From the NCBI GenBank assembly GCA_009773155.1, contig WOVA01000001.1, forward strand, positions 1 to 64,000: DNA of 64,000 nucleotides, written 5' to 3'. This document shows positions 17,239 to 27,293 of the stretch, in pieces. The position numbers were made by a program, and so were the translations under genes. The DNA is from Elusimicrobiota bacterium. GTDB taxonomy: Bacteria; Elusimicrobiota; Elusimicrobia; Elusimicrobiales; UBA9959. Numbering within the stretch: position 1 is the stretch's first letter; each line of letters starts with the position of its first letter. The notes under the pieces are model-generated. The model saw only the letters and a program-made list of their open reading frames with translations. It was not told the DNA's origin and did not search any database.

Positions 17239-19702
17239 TGAAATCCCATTCGCAGAGTTCCAGCAGGCGTTTCCACGTTTCCAGGGCGCCCTCATAGCCG
17301 GGCAGGAAGATATCGGCCGAGAAGGGCGTCAGTCCGGCCGAAGTCACGCGCGTGTCGTTGCGCAGGTCGGAGTAAAAGATCCGCAGTCCGCGTCCGCCGG
17401 CCGAAGGAGCGCGCAGGTCACCGGGGGAATCGAGGAATCTCACGGCCGGCCCGCGGCCGCCGGAGGCTTTCCCGGCGGATCCCGCCAGGCGGGAGAACTC
17501 GCGCGCGACGTCCTCGCGCTCCGGCCGGGACGGTTTTTTCCCGGGGGAGAACACGAAAAGCCCGGTCCCGAAGCCTCCTTCCAAAAGAAGGGAGAGGGCC
17601 GCTTTTATGCGCCGGCCTTCCAGCAGTTCCTCCTCCCCGCTCCAGACGCCCAGGCCGGCAGAATACCTGCGGGCCCGCCGGCGCAGTTCCGCGGCGGCGG
17701 AGAGCTGCGCGGCGGAAGGACCGGCGGCGAAACGTTTCATCCCCAGCGCACCGGCGATGCCGGATAGCCACTTGCGCGTTGCGCCAAAACCGTAAGGCGG
17801 CGGCGCGTGCAGCCAGCGCAGGCCCACGGCCTCAAAAGCCGGACCCATCCAGAGGGAAGCGCCGGAGAGAACGTTCAGGGCCGCCGAAGCCGCCTTCTCA
17901 TAGAAGGCCCCCGGCTCCGCGGCCGGGATGCCGTATCCCGCCAGCAGGCGGGCCAGGGTTTCGCCGCAGGCGCCGAAACCGATCAGGTTGACACCCGCCT
18001 TCCTTGCGGTCGGGCGCTCCTTCAGTTTCCCGGTCATGAAACCGGTGAAGACCTCATCCGCGCGCAATTTTTCCCGGCCTTCGGCCTCCTCTATGAAAAC
18101 TATCCGCGCCCCTTTCTCTTTTTCCACTTTCCGCATCGCCTCGGCCGGATCGAAGCCCAGCGTAAGATGCGAGCAGCCGGTATAGAAGACGACCAGCCCC
18201 CCCGGGCCGGCGCGTTCGGCGGCCCGGCGCAGCACGGCGAAAGCCTTTTCCTCCGACCCCATTACGGCGTCGCGCATATTGATCTCGGCTATATGCATGC
18301 GGCTGTCGGGCAGCGGGGGCAGCGGGCCGAGCGAGGGCCTGTTCTCCGGGTAATGTTCGTCCTCTTCGTGCGTCAGGCCCAGGCGGCCCCGCTCGCAGAC
18401 GGCGAACCGGCATTCATTGTCGCTCAGCTCCGCCACCACCGCGCCGGGAGGGGCGAGCAGTCGCCTGGACGGCGGCCGGAGTATAAAAGGAGCTTCGCCG
18501 AAGCCGACCGAAGATTTATGCCGCAGGTCCGTGTCCGGCAGGCCGCAGAGAGGGGTGATGCCGCCGTAAAATCCGGTCCGGTCGAAGAATACCCCGGCTA
18601 TATCGCGGAAAGAGATCCCTGAGAGGCCGGCGGCTGCCCCAACCAGGGCCCGGGCTTCCGCTTCTCCGGTCTTGCCGCAGGAGGGGTGGAAGAACAGCAC
18701 CAGGTCCGAGACCCGCGCGGCGCCGCTGTGGGGAGAAGAGGAAGGCGCGATCAGGACCCTGCGCGGGCCGGCCGGAGAGGCCCAGTCGCACAGGACCTGG
18801 GCGTTCTCGAGGCCCAGCAGGGCGAACCCGGCGTCCCGCAGGACCCTGACGGCGGAGCGGCCGACGGGCGCGGCCGCCGGAGCGGGCTCCTGACGCCGCG
18901 GAGTCCCCCCTTCGACGAAAGCGAAAAACTCCTCTTCCGGAAGGGCGCGCGCGGCGGGTTCCGGGCAGCGGCTCACTATGGCCGGCAGCAGCAGCCGGAT
19001 GCGCCGCGAGAAATCGCTGCCGGGGAAGGCCTTGACGGCCGGACAGCGCCGGCGCTCGGCTTTCGCCACGGCGGGGTCCGGCAGCAGCGTGCCCAGCAGG
19101 CGCGCCCCGGTGGCTCCGGCGAACCTGCGCACGACAGCCTCGCCCTCCGGGCTCCTGACATTCGCCACCAGGCCCGCCAGGCGCGCGCCGTTGCGGTGAA
19201 AATTGGCCACCATGCCTATGAGCCGGTTGGCGGCGTAGAGCGAGTAAGCCGTCTCCGAGGTCACTATCACGGTCTTGGCCGCGAAATTCAGGCGCAGCGG
19301 CGCCGCGAAGCCGCCGCAGACCACGTCTCCCAGCACGTCGTAGACGACCGCGTCGTAGGAGCCCCCTTCCAGCAGCGAAACGGAGTTGAACATGTCGAAC
19401 ATCTGGCCGATGCCGGCGCCGGCGCAGCCGAGCCCCGGCTCCGGCCCGCCGGCCTCGATGCAGTACACGCCCGGCATGGGCGACGCGTGTATGCTGGCGC
19501 GGACCGCGCCCGGCTCGCCGTCCTGGCAGGCGGCCGCGAAGGAGGAGATCCTGCGCCCCATCAGCAGCAGGGCCGAGTCCATCTTCGGGTCGCAGCCCAC
19601 GTGCAGGACCCTGCGCCCCTCCAGCGCCAGAGCGGCGGTCACATTGGAGGCTATCGTACTCTTGCCGATGCCGCCCTTGCCGAAGAAAGCTATTTTTTCC
19701 AT
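17216..19702 (-). CDS. NifH-NifD-like fusion protein, set 1
   Basis: NifH part: [49 protein letters not shown]-terminal nitrogenase component 1-like domain ([27 protein letters not shown]). Confidence 0.88.
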   Translation of the reverse strand: MEKIAFFGKGGIGKSTIASNVTAALALEGRRVLHVGCDPKMDSALLLMGRRISSFAAACQDGEPGAVRASIHASPMPGVYCIEAGGPEPGLGCAGAGIGQMFDMFNSVSLLEGGSYDAVVYDVLGDVVCGGFAAPLRLNFAAKTVIVTSETAYSLYAANRLIGMVANFHRNGARLAGLVANVRSPEGEAVVRRFAGATGARLLGTLLPDPAVAKAERRRCPAVKAFPGSDFSRRIRLLLPAIVSRCPEPAARALPEEEFFAFVEGGTPRRQEPAPAAAPVGRSAVRVLRDAGFALLGLENAQVLCDWASPAGPRRVLIAPSSSPHSGAARVSDLVLFFHPSCGKTGEAEARALVGAAAGLSGISFRDIAGVFFDRTGFYGGITPLCGLPDTDLRHKSSVGFGEAPFILRPPSRRLLAPPGAVVAELSDNECRFAVCERGRLGLTHEEDEHYPENRPSLGPLPPLPDSRMHIAEINMRDAVMGSEEKAFAVLRRAAERAGPGGLVVFYTGCSHLTLGFDPAEAMRKVEKEKGARIVFIEEAEGREKLRADEVFTGFMTGKLKERPTARKAGVNLIGFGACGETLARLLAGYGIPAAEPGAFYEKAASAALNVLSGASLWMGPAFEAVGLRWLHAPPPYGFGATRKWLSGIAGALGMKRFAAGPSAAQLSAAAELRRRARRYSAGLGVWSGEEELLEGRRIKAALSLLLEGGFGTGLFVFSPGKKPSRPEREDVAREFSRLAGSAGKASGGRGPAVRFLDSPGDLRAPSAGGRGLRIFYSDLRNDTRVTSAGLTPFSADIFLPGYEGALETWKRLLELCEWDFNEKHSAR

Positions 19703-21036
19703 AGAGCGTCCCTGCGGGGGCCGGAGGCGTCCACAAGCCGCCTGATAACGCTCCGGCTGTAAAAAAGGGGCGCGCATTCCAGGTCCGCCCTGTCGGGCCT
19801 GACGACGGCATATTCCCGGCCTTTCTTGAGAAGCCGGCCCTTACCCACAAGTTCGGAGAGGGCGCTTCCGAAATCGAGTTCGGGCGGACGGCCGAAAAGT
19901 CTTTTATATTCCGACCGGTCCAGCCAGCCGCTGCTGAGGCTGTCCAGCACATAATTGACTTTTTCGTCCCGCGGCCGGAGAACGATACCAGAAGCGGCCG
20001 GGAGACGGCCCGACGCCGCGGCCGCCGCGTATTCCTTTTCGGAAAGGGTGTTGCGCGAGCGCCAGCGCCCCCATATGTGGGAAAGGGACCCCAGGCCCAG
20101 GCCCAGGATGCTGCGTCCGTCAAAGCGGCTGGAGAAAGGCCGCCCGCCCTGCTCACCGGGGCGCAGAGAGGCGAAAGGTTCATTATTCCTGTGATGGTAG
20201 CCCATCGACCTCAGCAGCCGGAAGCCGGCTTCTATCAGCAGGCCGCTCCTCGCCCTGTCCGCCGCCGACAGACGGCCGCCGCATTTCTCGAAAGCGGTGC
20301 GCTCCGGGGAGAACCGCTCCATGCAGATCTCGTCGGGCCGCCAGGAAGCGGCGACGCTGAGGTCCCGCAAAAAAGCCCTTTCGCTCTGTCCCGGGAGACC
20401 GGCGATCATGTCCACTATTATCCTGCGGAAACCGGCCCTCCGGCTGCGCATATACGCCCGGCTGACGGCCCGCACCGTCTGGGTCCGGCCCAGCGAATCG
20501 ACGAGGCGCTGGTCGAGGCTTTCAAGCCCCAGGCTCAGTACCCCGACCCCGCCGTCCTTCAGCGCCTTGAGCCTGGGGTCGTCCAGAAAGTCGGGGTTGA
20601 CCTCCATCACCGTTTCCGCGTCCGGAGCGGCGCCGAGCCCTTCCCGCAATGCCCCCAGCAGCTCCGACAACTGGCGCGGCGAGAGGAGGTTCGGGGTGCC
20701 GCCGCCTATGAATAGCCTGGAGGGGCAGCGGCGGGGTTTCATGGCGCCGTAAATATCTATCTCGCGCAGCAGGGCCCGCAGATACGCTTCCCTGTCCGCG
20801 CATGAAGCCACCCTCCTCGCCCCGGTGTTGCAAAAAAAACACACCGACCGGCAGAACGGAATATGTGCGTAAACCTCAAATTCCGCCCGCTCGGAAAAAA
20901 CCCGCGACCATGCTCTTCTCGGGGCGTCGTCCCGTACAGGCCCCCAGGCCGCAACCGGAGGGTAGGGGGCGGAGCCCTCTCTGGACTGCCCGCTCTCTAT
21001 CAACCGCAGCAGCGGAAGCCAGTCTTTCTCTCTCAC
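19690..21036 (-). CDS. HemN/HemW-like radical SAM protein, paralog 1 (GTG start coupled to upstream stop)
   Basis: [33 protein letters not shown]. Confidence 0.9.
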   Translation of the reverse strand: MREKDWLPLLRLIESGQSREGSAPYPPVAAWGPVRDDAPRRAWSRVFSERAEFEVYAHIPFCRSVCFFCNTGARRVASCADREAYLRALLREIDIYGAMKPRRCPSRLFIGGGTPNLLSPRQLSELLGALREGLGAAPDAETVMEVNPDFLDDPRLKALKDGGVGVLSLGLESLDQRLVDSLGRTQTVRAVSRAYMRSRRAGFRRIIVDMIAGLPGQSERAFLRDLSVAASWRPDEICMERFSPERTAFEKCGGRLSAADRARSGLLIEAGFRLLRSMGYHHRNNEPFASLRPGEQGGRPFSSRFDGRSILGLGLGSLSHIWGRWRSRNTLSEKEYAAAAASGRLPAASGIVLRPRDEKVNYVLDSLSSGWLDRSEYKRLFGRPPELDFGSALSELVGKGRLLKKGREYAVVRPDRADLECAPLFYSRSVIRRLVDASGPRRDALWKK

Positions 21037-22367
21037 TCGTCCCTCCGGGCCTTCAGGCGGCGGATCACCGAAGGCTCGAAAAAAATCCCCGCGGCCGCGT
21101 AAGCGACTCTTCCGTGATCGGCGACCCTGTAGCCGTAGGAGGTGCGGGCCAGGACCCTGCGCCCGCATAGTTCACGCAGGCCGGGACCGAAGACCTCGTC
21201 CAGGTCCGCGCCGGATTCTTCACGGAACTCCCCGGCGCTGACCCTTCCCCTGTCCAGGCTGGCCAGCAAAAAGCTTATCCTTTCCCTGCGCGGGTTAAGA
21301 AGGCAGGAGCGGGCCGCGGGCGGCCGTCCCGCTGATACGGCCGCTTCATATTCTTCCCAGGAATGCAGGTTGGAGTATCTAAGTACGCCGGCCGCGTGCG
21401 AAACGGCGCCGGGCCCCAGCGCCAGCAGCGACCCGGAATCGAAATAAGGATGGAACCCTCTCCAATTGGCGGAGCCGGGGTCAAGCGTGGCGTAGGATTC
21501 GGCGCCACGGTGGGAATATCCCAGGCGCCGGAGTATCGCCAGCCCCTTGCCGAGCGCGGCGGCGGCGGTCCGACGCCCGGCCGCTGAAAGACGCCCGCCC
21601 CCGCGCTCGAACCCGGTATTCACGGGATCGAACGCCCCCAGATATATGTCGTCCGGACGCCAGGACGCTACAGTTATCACGTCGCGCAGGAAGCTGCGTT
21701 CGCTCTGGCCGGGAAGTCCGGCGATAAGATCCACCATGAGACGCGGTATGCCGGCCCTGCGCACGGCCAGGCACTTTTCTTTTACCGAAGAAACGTCCTG
21801 GAAACGCCCGGAAGCGGATATCACGGCCTTGTCCAGGCTCTGCACCCCCAAAGCGGCACAAGTGACTCCGGACGCCTTGAGGGCCCGCAGCCGCGGCCGG
21901 TCTATGAATGCCGGTATCGCCTCGAAAAACCTGGTGGCGCCGGGGGCGAAATCGAAACCTGAATCGAGAATGTAAAAAAGCCGGCGCAACTGCCCGGGCC
22001 CGAGCAGGTTGGGGGTTCCTCCCCCGACATAGAGATGCCGGGGACGGACGCGGGAGAAAAGTCCCGAATAAAAGGAGACTTCCGCCGCCAGGGCCGACAG
22101 GAACCTGGCGGGCTCCCTGGCGCCGGCGGCCAGGGCCCGGCGCGGAGAGATATTGCAGAAAGAGCAGACGGTCCTGCAGAAAGGAAAGTGAACGGCGATC
22201 CCGGTTTCGGAGCGGGACAGGGCTTTTTTCCACGCCCTCGTTATTTCGCGCGGCGAAGGCGGACCGTCCCAGGCCGCGAAAGGGGGATAATGCGGTATGC
22301 TGGAGGTGGGCCTCTCTCTCTCGGCCACGGATAAAGCCCGCACCAGCGCGGGGCCCCCTTCCTTCAT
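21033..22367 (-). CDS. HemN/HemW-like radical SAM protein, paralog 2
   Basis: [31 protein letters not shown]. Confidence 0.9.
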   Translation of the reverse strand: MKEGGPALVRALSVAERERPTSSIPHYPPFAAWDGPPSPREITRAWKKALSRSETGIAVHFPFCRTVCSFCNISPRRALAAGAREPARFLSALAAEVSFYSGLFSRVRPRHLYVGGGTPNLLGPGQLRRLFYILDSGFDFAPGATRFFEAIPAFIDRPRLRALKASGVTCAALGVQSLDKAVISASGRFQDVSSVKEKCLAVRRAGIPRLMVDLIAGLPGQSERSFLRDVITVASWRPDDIYLGAFDPVNTGFERGGGRLSAAGRRTAAAALGKGLAILRRLGYSHRGAESYATLDPGSANWRGFHPYFDSGSLLALGPGAVSHAAGVLRYSNLHSWEEYEAAVSAGRPPAARSCLLNPRRERISFLLASLDRGRVSAGEFREESGADLDEVFGPGLRELCGRRVLARTSYGYRVADHGRVAYAAAGIFFEPSVIRRLKARRDE

Positions 22368-23704
22368 AGCGGTCTCCCCGGAATATCGCCCAGAAGGGAG
22401 GCCAGGACCGCGGGCTCGAAGAATTCCCTGGCTATCTCGTAGGGGGAACGCTCCTGGTCGGCGACCTCCCAGCCCCGGGGCCGCCGCAGCAGGACCCCTC
22501 TTTTTTCCAGGCAGCGGAGCTTACCGCCGAACGCGGCAGAGGGAACGGTACCGGCCAGCTTTCTGAATCCGGCGTCCGGAATATAGCCGGAATCCGCAAG
22601 GCTTACGAGAGCGCTTATCATTTCCCGCCGCCTGCCCGCGCGGCAGCCGCGTTCCACCGGCAGCACGCCTCCGGACAGCAGTTTCGACCACCGGGCGGGG
22701 TCGGCCGAATTGGCGTGCCAGGCCCGGCCTTTCGCGTAGGAGAGGGCGCCCGGGCCCAGGCCGAGCATCGAGAGCCCGGCGTAAAAACGGTACCTGTATT
22801 TGCTGTCGGGCGAACCGGGATCGAGGCTGAACACGGGATCGTTGCCTATGGCGCGGTAGCCCAGCCGGCCGAGGAGCTCCGCGCCCGCGCGCGTCATCCG
22901 CTCCGACCCGCCGCGCAGAGCCCGGGCGGCACCGGCGCTGAGCCCGGAAAAGCCGCTGTTGACCGCGGAAAAATTCCCGAGGACTATCTCGTCGGGCCGC
23001 CAGCCGGCCGCGGTCCGGACGTCCGAAAGGAAACTTTTCTCCGACTGACCCGGCAAACCCGCCAGCAGGTCGACAAGTATATGCCGGACCCCCTCTTTCC
23101 CGCAGCGGCGCAGCGCCGCGGCGGCGGCGGCCGCCGTCACCCGTCGTCCGGCCCAGACTTTCATCATGGGGTCCAGGCTCTGCAGGCCTATGGACAGGCC
23201 GGTGACTCCCCCTTCGATCAGCGCCCCTATCCGGGGCGCGTCGAGGTATTCCGGCAGCGCCTCGGCCACGATCTGCGCTCCCGGCGCGGGCCTGAAAACC
23301 TCCCGCAGCGTCCGCATCATCCTGCCGAGTTCCAGGGGCTTGAGCAGGTTGGGAGTCCCCCCGCCCAGGAAAAGCGACACCGGCCGGCGGCCCCTGAAAA
23401 CCGGGGCCCACAGCCGGCATTCCCGCTCCAGGCCGGCGAGGAAAGCCTCCGTGTCGCCCGGCCTATGACGGAATTTCGGTATCGCGCGGCAGAAAGGGCA
23501 CAGGGCCTGGCAGTAGGGAAAATGGACGTATATCCCGAAAGGCTCTCCGGCCGACAGGGCGGCACGCCAGGAGCCCGTCGCGAAAGCGGCGCCGGCGCGG
23601 CCCCAGGCCGCGAACGGGGGATAGGAGCAATGCGCGGTGGTAGGGTCCCCGCGCTCGGCGGCTTCCAGCGCCCTTACCAGCAAAGCGTCGCTTATCGCCG
23701 GCAT
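22364..23704 (-). CDS. HemN/HemW-like radical SAM protein, paralog 3
   Basis: [30 protein letters not shown]. Confidence 0.9.
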   Translation of the reverse strand: MPAISDALLVRALEAAERGDPTTAHCSYPPFAAWGRAGAAFATGSWRAALSAGEPFGIYVHFPYCQALCPFCRAIPKFRHRPGDTEAFLAGLERECRLWAPVFRGRRPVSLFLGGGTPNLLKPLELGRMMRTLREVFRPAPGAQIVAEALPEYLDAPRIGALIEGGVTGLSIGLQSLDPMMKVWAGRRVTAAAAAAALRRCGKEGVRHILVDLLAGLPGQSEKSFLSDVRTAAGWRPDEIVLGNFSAVNSGFSGLSAGAARALRGGSERMTRAGAELLGRLGYRAIGNDPVFSLDPGSPDSKYRYRFYAGLSMLGLGPGALSYAKGRAWHANSADPARWSKLLSGGVLPVERGCRAGRRREMISALVSLADSGYIPDAGFRKLAGTVPSAAFGGKLRCLEKRGVLLRRPRGWEVADQERSPYEIAREFFEPAVLASLLGDIPGRPL

Positions 23705-25038
23705 CGCGGAGCTGACCTCCTGAGCACGGCGCGCACTATTTCCGGCTCATAAAAGGCTTTGGAATACTCGAACGCGGAACCAGGGGCGTCCGCAACTTTG
23801 TAAAGCCCTCTTTCCAGGCGCAGCGCCCCTGCGTCGGAAAGCTTCCGCAGTTCGGCGCCGAAATAGCGCTCGGGAGGACATCCGAAAAGCCCCCGGAACT
23901 CTCCGCGGGAGAGTATGCCCGCCTCCAGGCCGGTCAGTATGAAATGGATCATCTCCTGGCGCAGGGTTACCGCCCCGCCCGCGGCAACCGGGAACCTGCC
24001 CGCGCCGGCCAGGCGGGCATATTCCTCAAGCGAGTCCGTGTTCTGGTATCTGGCGCTGCCCCAGGCCCAGGAGACGGCGCCCAGCCCCAGGCCCAGCAGC
24101 GAACTGTTGCGGAGGAAAGGAAAGAACCCCGCCCAGGTCCGGGCCCTGGGGTTGAGCGAGGCGAAGCACTCCGTTCCCCTGTGATGATAGCCGGCGGCCC
24201 TGAGTATGCCGAAACTTTTCTTCCAGGCGGCCCGCGCGGCGAGCCGGTGGGATTCGCTGACGCTGCCGCCGCGCCGGGCGAAAGGCGTATTGACCGGGGA
24301 GAATTCCCCGATGAATATCTCCTCCGGGCGCCAGGAGGCCACGGTCGCCGCGTCGCGCAGGGAACTTTCTATGGTCTGGCCAGGCAGGCCCATCATCACG
24401 TCTACATTGACATGCTTTATACCGTGCTTTCTCGCCCGCAGGTAGGCGGCGTAAATAGCGGAATTGTTCTGGGTGCGCCCGGAGCGCTTTATAACCCCGT
24501 CGTCGAAACTCTGCCCGCCTATGCTTATCCCGGTCAGCCCGCCGCGGACCAGGGCCGAAAGCCTTTCGTCGTCGAGGAACATCGGGCTCGCGTCCATCAC
24601 CACGCGGGCCTTCGCGGAGAGCCGGAAGTTCCGGCGCAGGACGGAGAAGAGCGACTCCAACTGGCCGGGACTGAGCAGGTTCGGCGTCCCCCCGCCTATA
24701 AAAACGTTGCGGAACACGCGGCCGGCGAACAGCGGAGCGTAAAGCTCCGCCTCGGCGAAAAGGCGGCGGAGATAGGCCTCTCTCTCGCCCGGGGAGGCCA
24801 CCTGCCTGACCGTTATGTTGCAATATTCGCAGACGCTGGCGCAGAAAGGGATATGGACGTACAGTCCGAGCTCGGGACGGCGCTTCAGGGCGGACCGCCA
24901 CGCGCTTTTTATGAACGGCGCGCGGGGGACGCGGGACCAGGAGGCGGCCGGGGGGTAATGGGTCGGAAAGACCGCGGTGTACCCTCGGTCGACGGCCCGC
25001 AGCGCTTTTACAAAAGTGCCGTCGCTTATTTTTGACAT
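23692..25038 (-). CDS. HemN/HemW-like radical SAM protein, paralog 4
   Basis: [30 protein letters not shown]. Confidence 0.9.
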   Translation of the reverse strand: MSKISDGTFVKALRAVDRGYTAVFPTHYPPAASWSRVPRAPFIKSAWRSALKRRPELGLYVHIPFCASVCEYCNITVRQVASPGEREAYLRRLFAEAELYAPLFAGRVFRNVFIGGGTPNLLSPGQLESLFSVLRRNFRLSAKARVVMDASPMFLDDERLSALVRGGLTGISIGGQSFDDGVIKRSGRTQNNSAIYAAYLRARKHGIKHVNVDVMMGLPGQTIESSLRDAATVASWRPEEIFIGEFSPVNTPFARRGGSVSESHRLAARAAWKKSFGILRAAGYHHRGTECFASLNPRARTWAGFFPFLRNSSLLGLGLGAVSWAWGSARYQNTDSLEEYARLAGAGRFPVAAGGAVTLRQEMIHFILTGLEAGILSRGEFRGLFGCPPERYFGAELRKLSDAGALRLERGLYKVADAPGSAFEYSKAFYEPEIVRAVLRRSAPRCRR

Positions 25039-25127
25039 AGTAAAGCCGCGGACCTCCGTCTTCTTTACGGCCACAATTTTACCATATCCGCGATACCGCC
25101 GCCTTCAAAAATGTACAATTACAGCCG

Positions 25128-25964
25128 ATGAGACGCGCTGAAAACCGCGCGGCGGGATCCGGGGGCGCCGCCCTGTTCCGGCCCGTCGCAGAGCTCCGTG
25201 CACCGACTGCGAACAATGTCGCCCTGTTCCGTCCGCGTCACGAACGCCGCAGGAAGGCGGGACGGGAGCGTTGCGCTATAGTCTACAGCGGGGGAAAGGA
25301 CGGCCACCTGGCCCTTCTCCGGGCCCTCCGCGACGGCCTGAAGCCGGTATGCCTCATAAACATAGACGGCGGCCGCCGCCACGCCGCGATATTCAACGAC
25401 CTGCGCAAAACCGCCGTTCTCCGCCTTCACTCCCGCCTGTTGGGCATTCCTCTTTTTATTTACAGGGCCACGCCTGATTTCGACCCCTCCGCGGGTCCGG
25501 CGGAACTGGCGAGGATATTCTCCGCCGCCGCGGCAAAGCACGATTTTTCCATCGTCTACTGCGGCGCCTCGGACCGGGATGAACGCGGAAAAGCCCGGGA
25601 CTTCCGCCGGAACGCCGGGATCGCCGGCTTCCGCCTGGTCACCCCGTTCTCCGCCAGGGGGACCTGCGGCAGGATACGCCTGACCGCCGAACTGGGCGTA
25701 AAAGCGGTGATAACGGCCGTCGAGCCGGCGGTCGGCGGCCGCTGGCTGGGACGCCCCCTGGACGGCGGGTTCGCGGACTTCGCGGCGAAAGCCGCCAGGC
25801 GCGGGAAACCGATTGACGGCAACGACTTCCAGACGCTGGTGCTGGAAAGCCCGGCTATGCGCGGCCGCGTGGAACTGCTGTCCACCCGCAAGGGAAAGCG
25901 CGGCGGCACCTCCTTCCTGCGCGTGCTTTCGTTCCGCGCCGCGAAAAAAGGGGGAAGCGCGTGA
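25128..25964 (+). CDS. DUF71/ATP_bind_4 (diphthine-ammonia ligase family) protein; start codon uncertain
   Basis: AIVYSGGKDGHLAL, YCGASDRDERGKARD, TPFSARGTC, GNDFQTLVLESPAMRG. Confidence 0.82.
   Translation: MRRAENRAAGSGGAALFRPVAELRAPTANNVALFRPRHERRRKAGRERCAIVYSGGKDGHLALLRALRDGLKPVCLINIDGGRRHAAIFNDLRKTAVLRLHSRLLGIPLFIYRATPDFDPSAGPAELARIFSAAAAKHDFSIVYCGASDRDERGKARDFRRNAGIAGFRLVTPFSARGTCGRIRLTAELGVKAVITAVEPAVGGRWLGRPLDGGFADFAAKAARRGKPIDGNDFQTLVLESPAMRGRVELLSTRKGKRGGTSFLRVLSFRAAKKGGSA
25183..25235 (-). repeat. Family B element in the N-terminal part of the DUF71 ORF, preceded by a partial copy (about 25165-25182)
   Basis: Reverse complement GACGGAACAGGGCGACATTGTTCGCAGTCGGTGCACGGAGCTCTGCGACGGGCC. 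Confidence 0.93.
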
Positions 25965-27292
25965 ACCGGGTCCCCACGATGAAGACCGTCATCAAAGCCC
26001 TGCTGCCGGCCCATGCCGGGCGCAACGGGTTTTATCCGACGCATTATCCGCCCATAGATTCGTGGCCCCGGGCAGGCCGCTCGGCCGCTTCGGTCCCCGC
26101 GCTATGGGAACGGGCCTCCACCGCTTTCCGGACCGGCATGTACGCCCATGTGCCGTTCTGCGCTTCCAGATGCGACTTCTGCTTCATCCCCGTGGAACCC
26201 TACCGCGGCAAGGAACACGCCGAAAGATTCCTCCGGGCCATGCGCACCGAGACCGCGCTGCTCGCCCCGTCTTTTTCGGGCCGCCGCTTCGATTCGCTTT
26301 ATGTCGGCGGCGGAACGCCGACGATACTGGACAAGCGGGCGCTGGGAGAATTTTTTTCCGCGCTCCGCGGGGCCTTCTCCTTCGAAAAAGGCATGCCATT
26401 CTCCGTCGAGACGAGCCCGCAGTTCCTGGACCGCGGCAAGCTCCTCCTCCTGGCCCGCCAGGGCGTAAGCTGGATAAGCATGGGGCTGCAAAGCCTCGAC
26501 CAGGAAGTCGTCTCCCGCGCCGGCAGGGCGCAGTCCAATTCAAGACTCCCTGAAGTTTTCCGCGCCGCGAGGGACTGCGGGATCCCTCACATAAACATAG
26601 ACCTTCTGATAGGCCTGGGCGGGCAGTCCGCGGAAGGATTCCTGGAGGACGTGAAACGCACGGCCTCCTGGCGGCCGGACCAGGTGCATCTGAACGTATA
26701 CAAGCCGGTGCGGGGGGTAAAAGATCCCCTGCGGAAAAGGATGCGAACCCTGCTCCAGGAAAAGGCCATGTCGCTGCTCCTGAGGGAGGGCTATACCCGG
26801 CTGGACGGGGACTCCGCGGTGCTCACCCGGGAAGGCCAGAACAAATGCGCCTCGGTCGACTTCTGTCTTACCCACCACCTGCTCGGCCTGGGGCCGGTGT
26901 CCCTGTCGCACATATGGGGCGCCGCTCGCTACGAGAATTTCCCCTCCTTCGATTCCTACGCCGCGGCGCTGGAGAGAGGCAGGCTGCCGATATCACGCCT
27001 GGTAACCCTGGACGCCGTCTCGGAAATGCGGCACTACGTCATAGCTAACGCCGAACGCAACGCCCGTATACCCTCGGCCGCGTTCAAAGAAAGGTTCGGA
27101 AAGCCGCTGGAGTCCGAGTTCGGACGGGAACTGTCGGAACTGGAAAGCCGGGGCCTGCTGGAGAGCACGGAAAATGGCTATTCGCTGAAGGAAGCGCCGG
27201 AGGCCGTGCCCCTGTTCTACAGCAGGTTCTGCGAAGCTTCCGTCCTGCGCCGGCTCGCGGCGACCGGGGAAAATCGCGCCCGCAGTAAATAA
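25961..27292 (+). CDS. HemN/HemW-like radical SAM protein, paralog 5 (GTG start)
   Basis: HVPFCASRCDFC, GGGTPTIL, IGLGGQSAE. Confidence 0.9.
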   Translation: MNRVPTMKTVIKALLPAHAGRNGFYPTHYPPIDSWPRAGRSAASVPALWERASTAFRTGMYAHVPFCASRCDFCFIPVEPYRGKEHAERFLRAMRTETALLAPSFSGRRFDSLYVGGGTPTILDKRALGEFFSALRGAFSFEKGMPFSVETSPQFLDRGKLLLLARQGVSWISMGLQSLDQEVVSRAGRAQSNSRLPEVFRAARDCGIPHINIDLLIGLGGQSAEGFLEDVKRTASWRPDQVHLNVYKPVRGVKDPLRKRMRTLLQEKAMSLLLREGYTRLDGDSAVLTREGQNKCASVDFCLTHHLLGLGPVSLSHIWGAARYENFPSFDSYAAALERGRLPISRLVTLDAVSEMRHYVIANAERNARIPSAAFKERFGKPLESEFGRELSELESRGLLESTENGYSLKEAPEAVPLFYSRFCEASVLRRLAATGENRARSK

Positions 27293-27293
27293 T

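Noticed and set aside
15946-19702. True nitrogen-fixing NifHDK
   Set aside because: Fused architecture, no canonical P-cluster or FeMo-co ligand sets recognised, and no nifB/nifEN seen; better described as nitrogenase-like.
18516-20183. 555-aa ORF overlapping the NifHD fusion in another frame
   Set aside because: Same strand, different frame, Arg/Gly-rich translation without motifs; the NifHD frame has all conserved ligands.
19690-27292. Bona fide HemN coproporphyrinogen dehydrogenases
   Set aside because: The extra Cys of CxxxCxxCxC is absent in all five; substrate left open.
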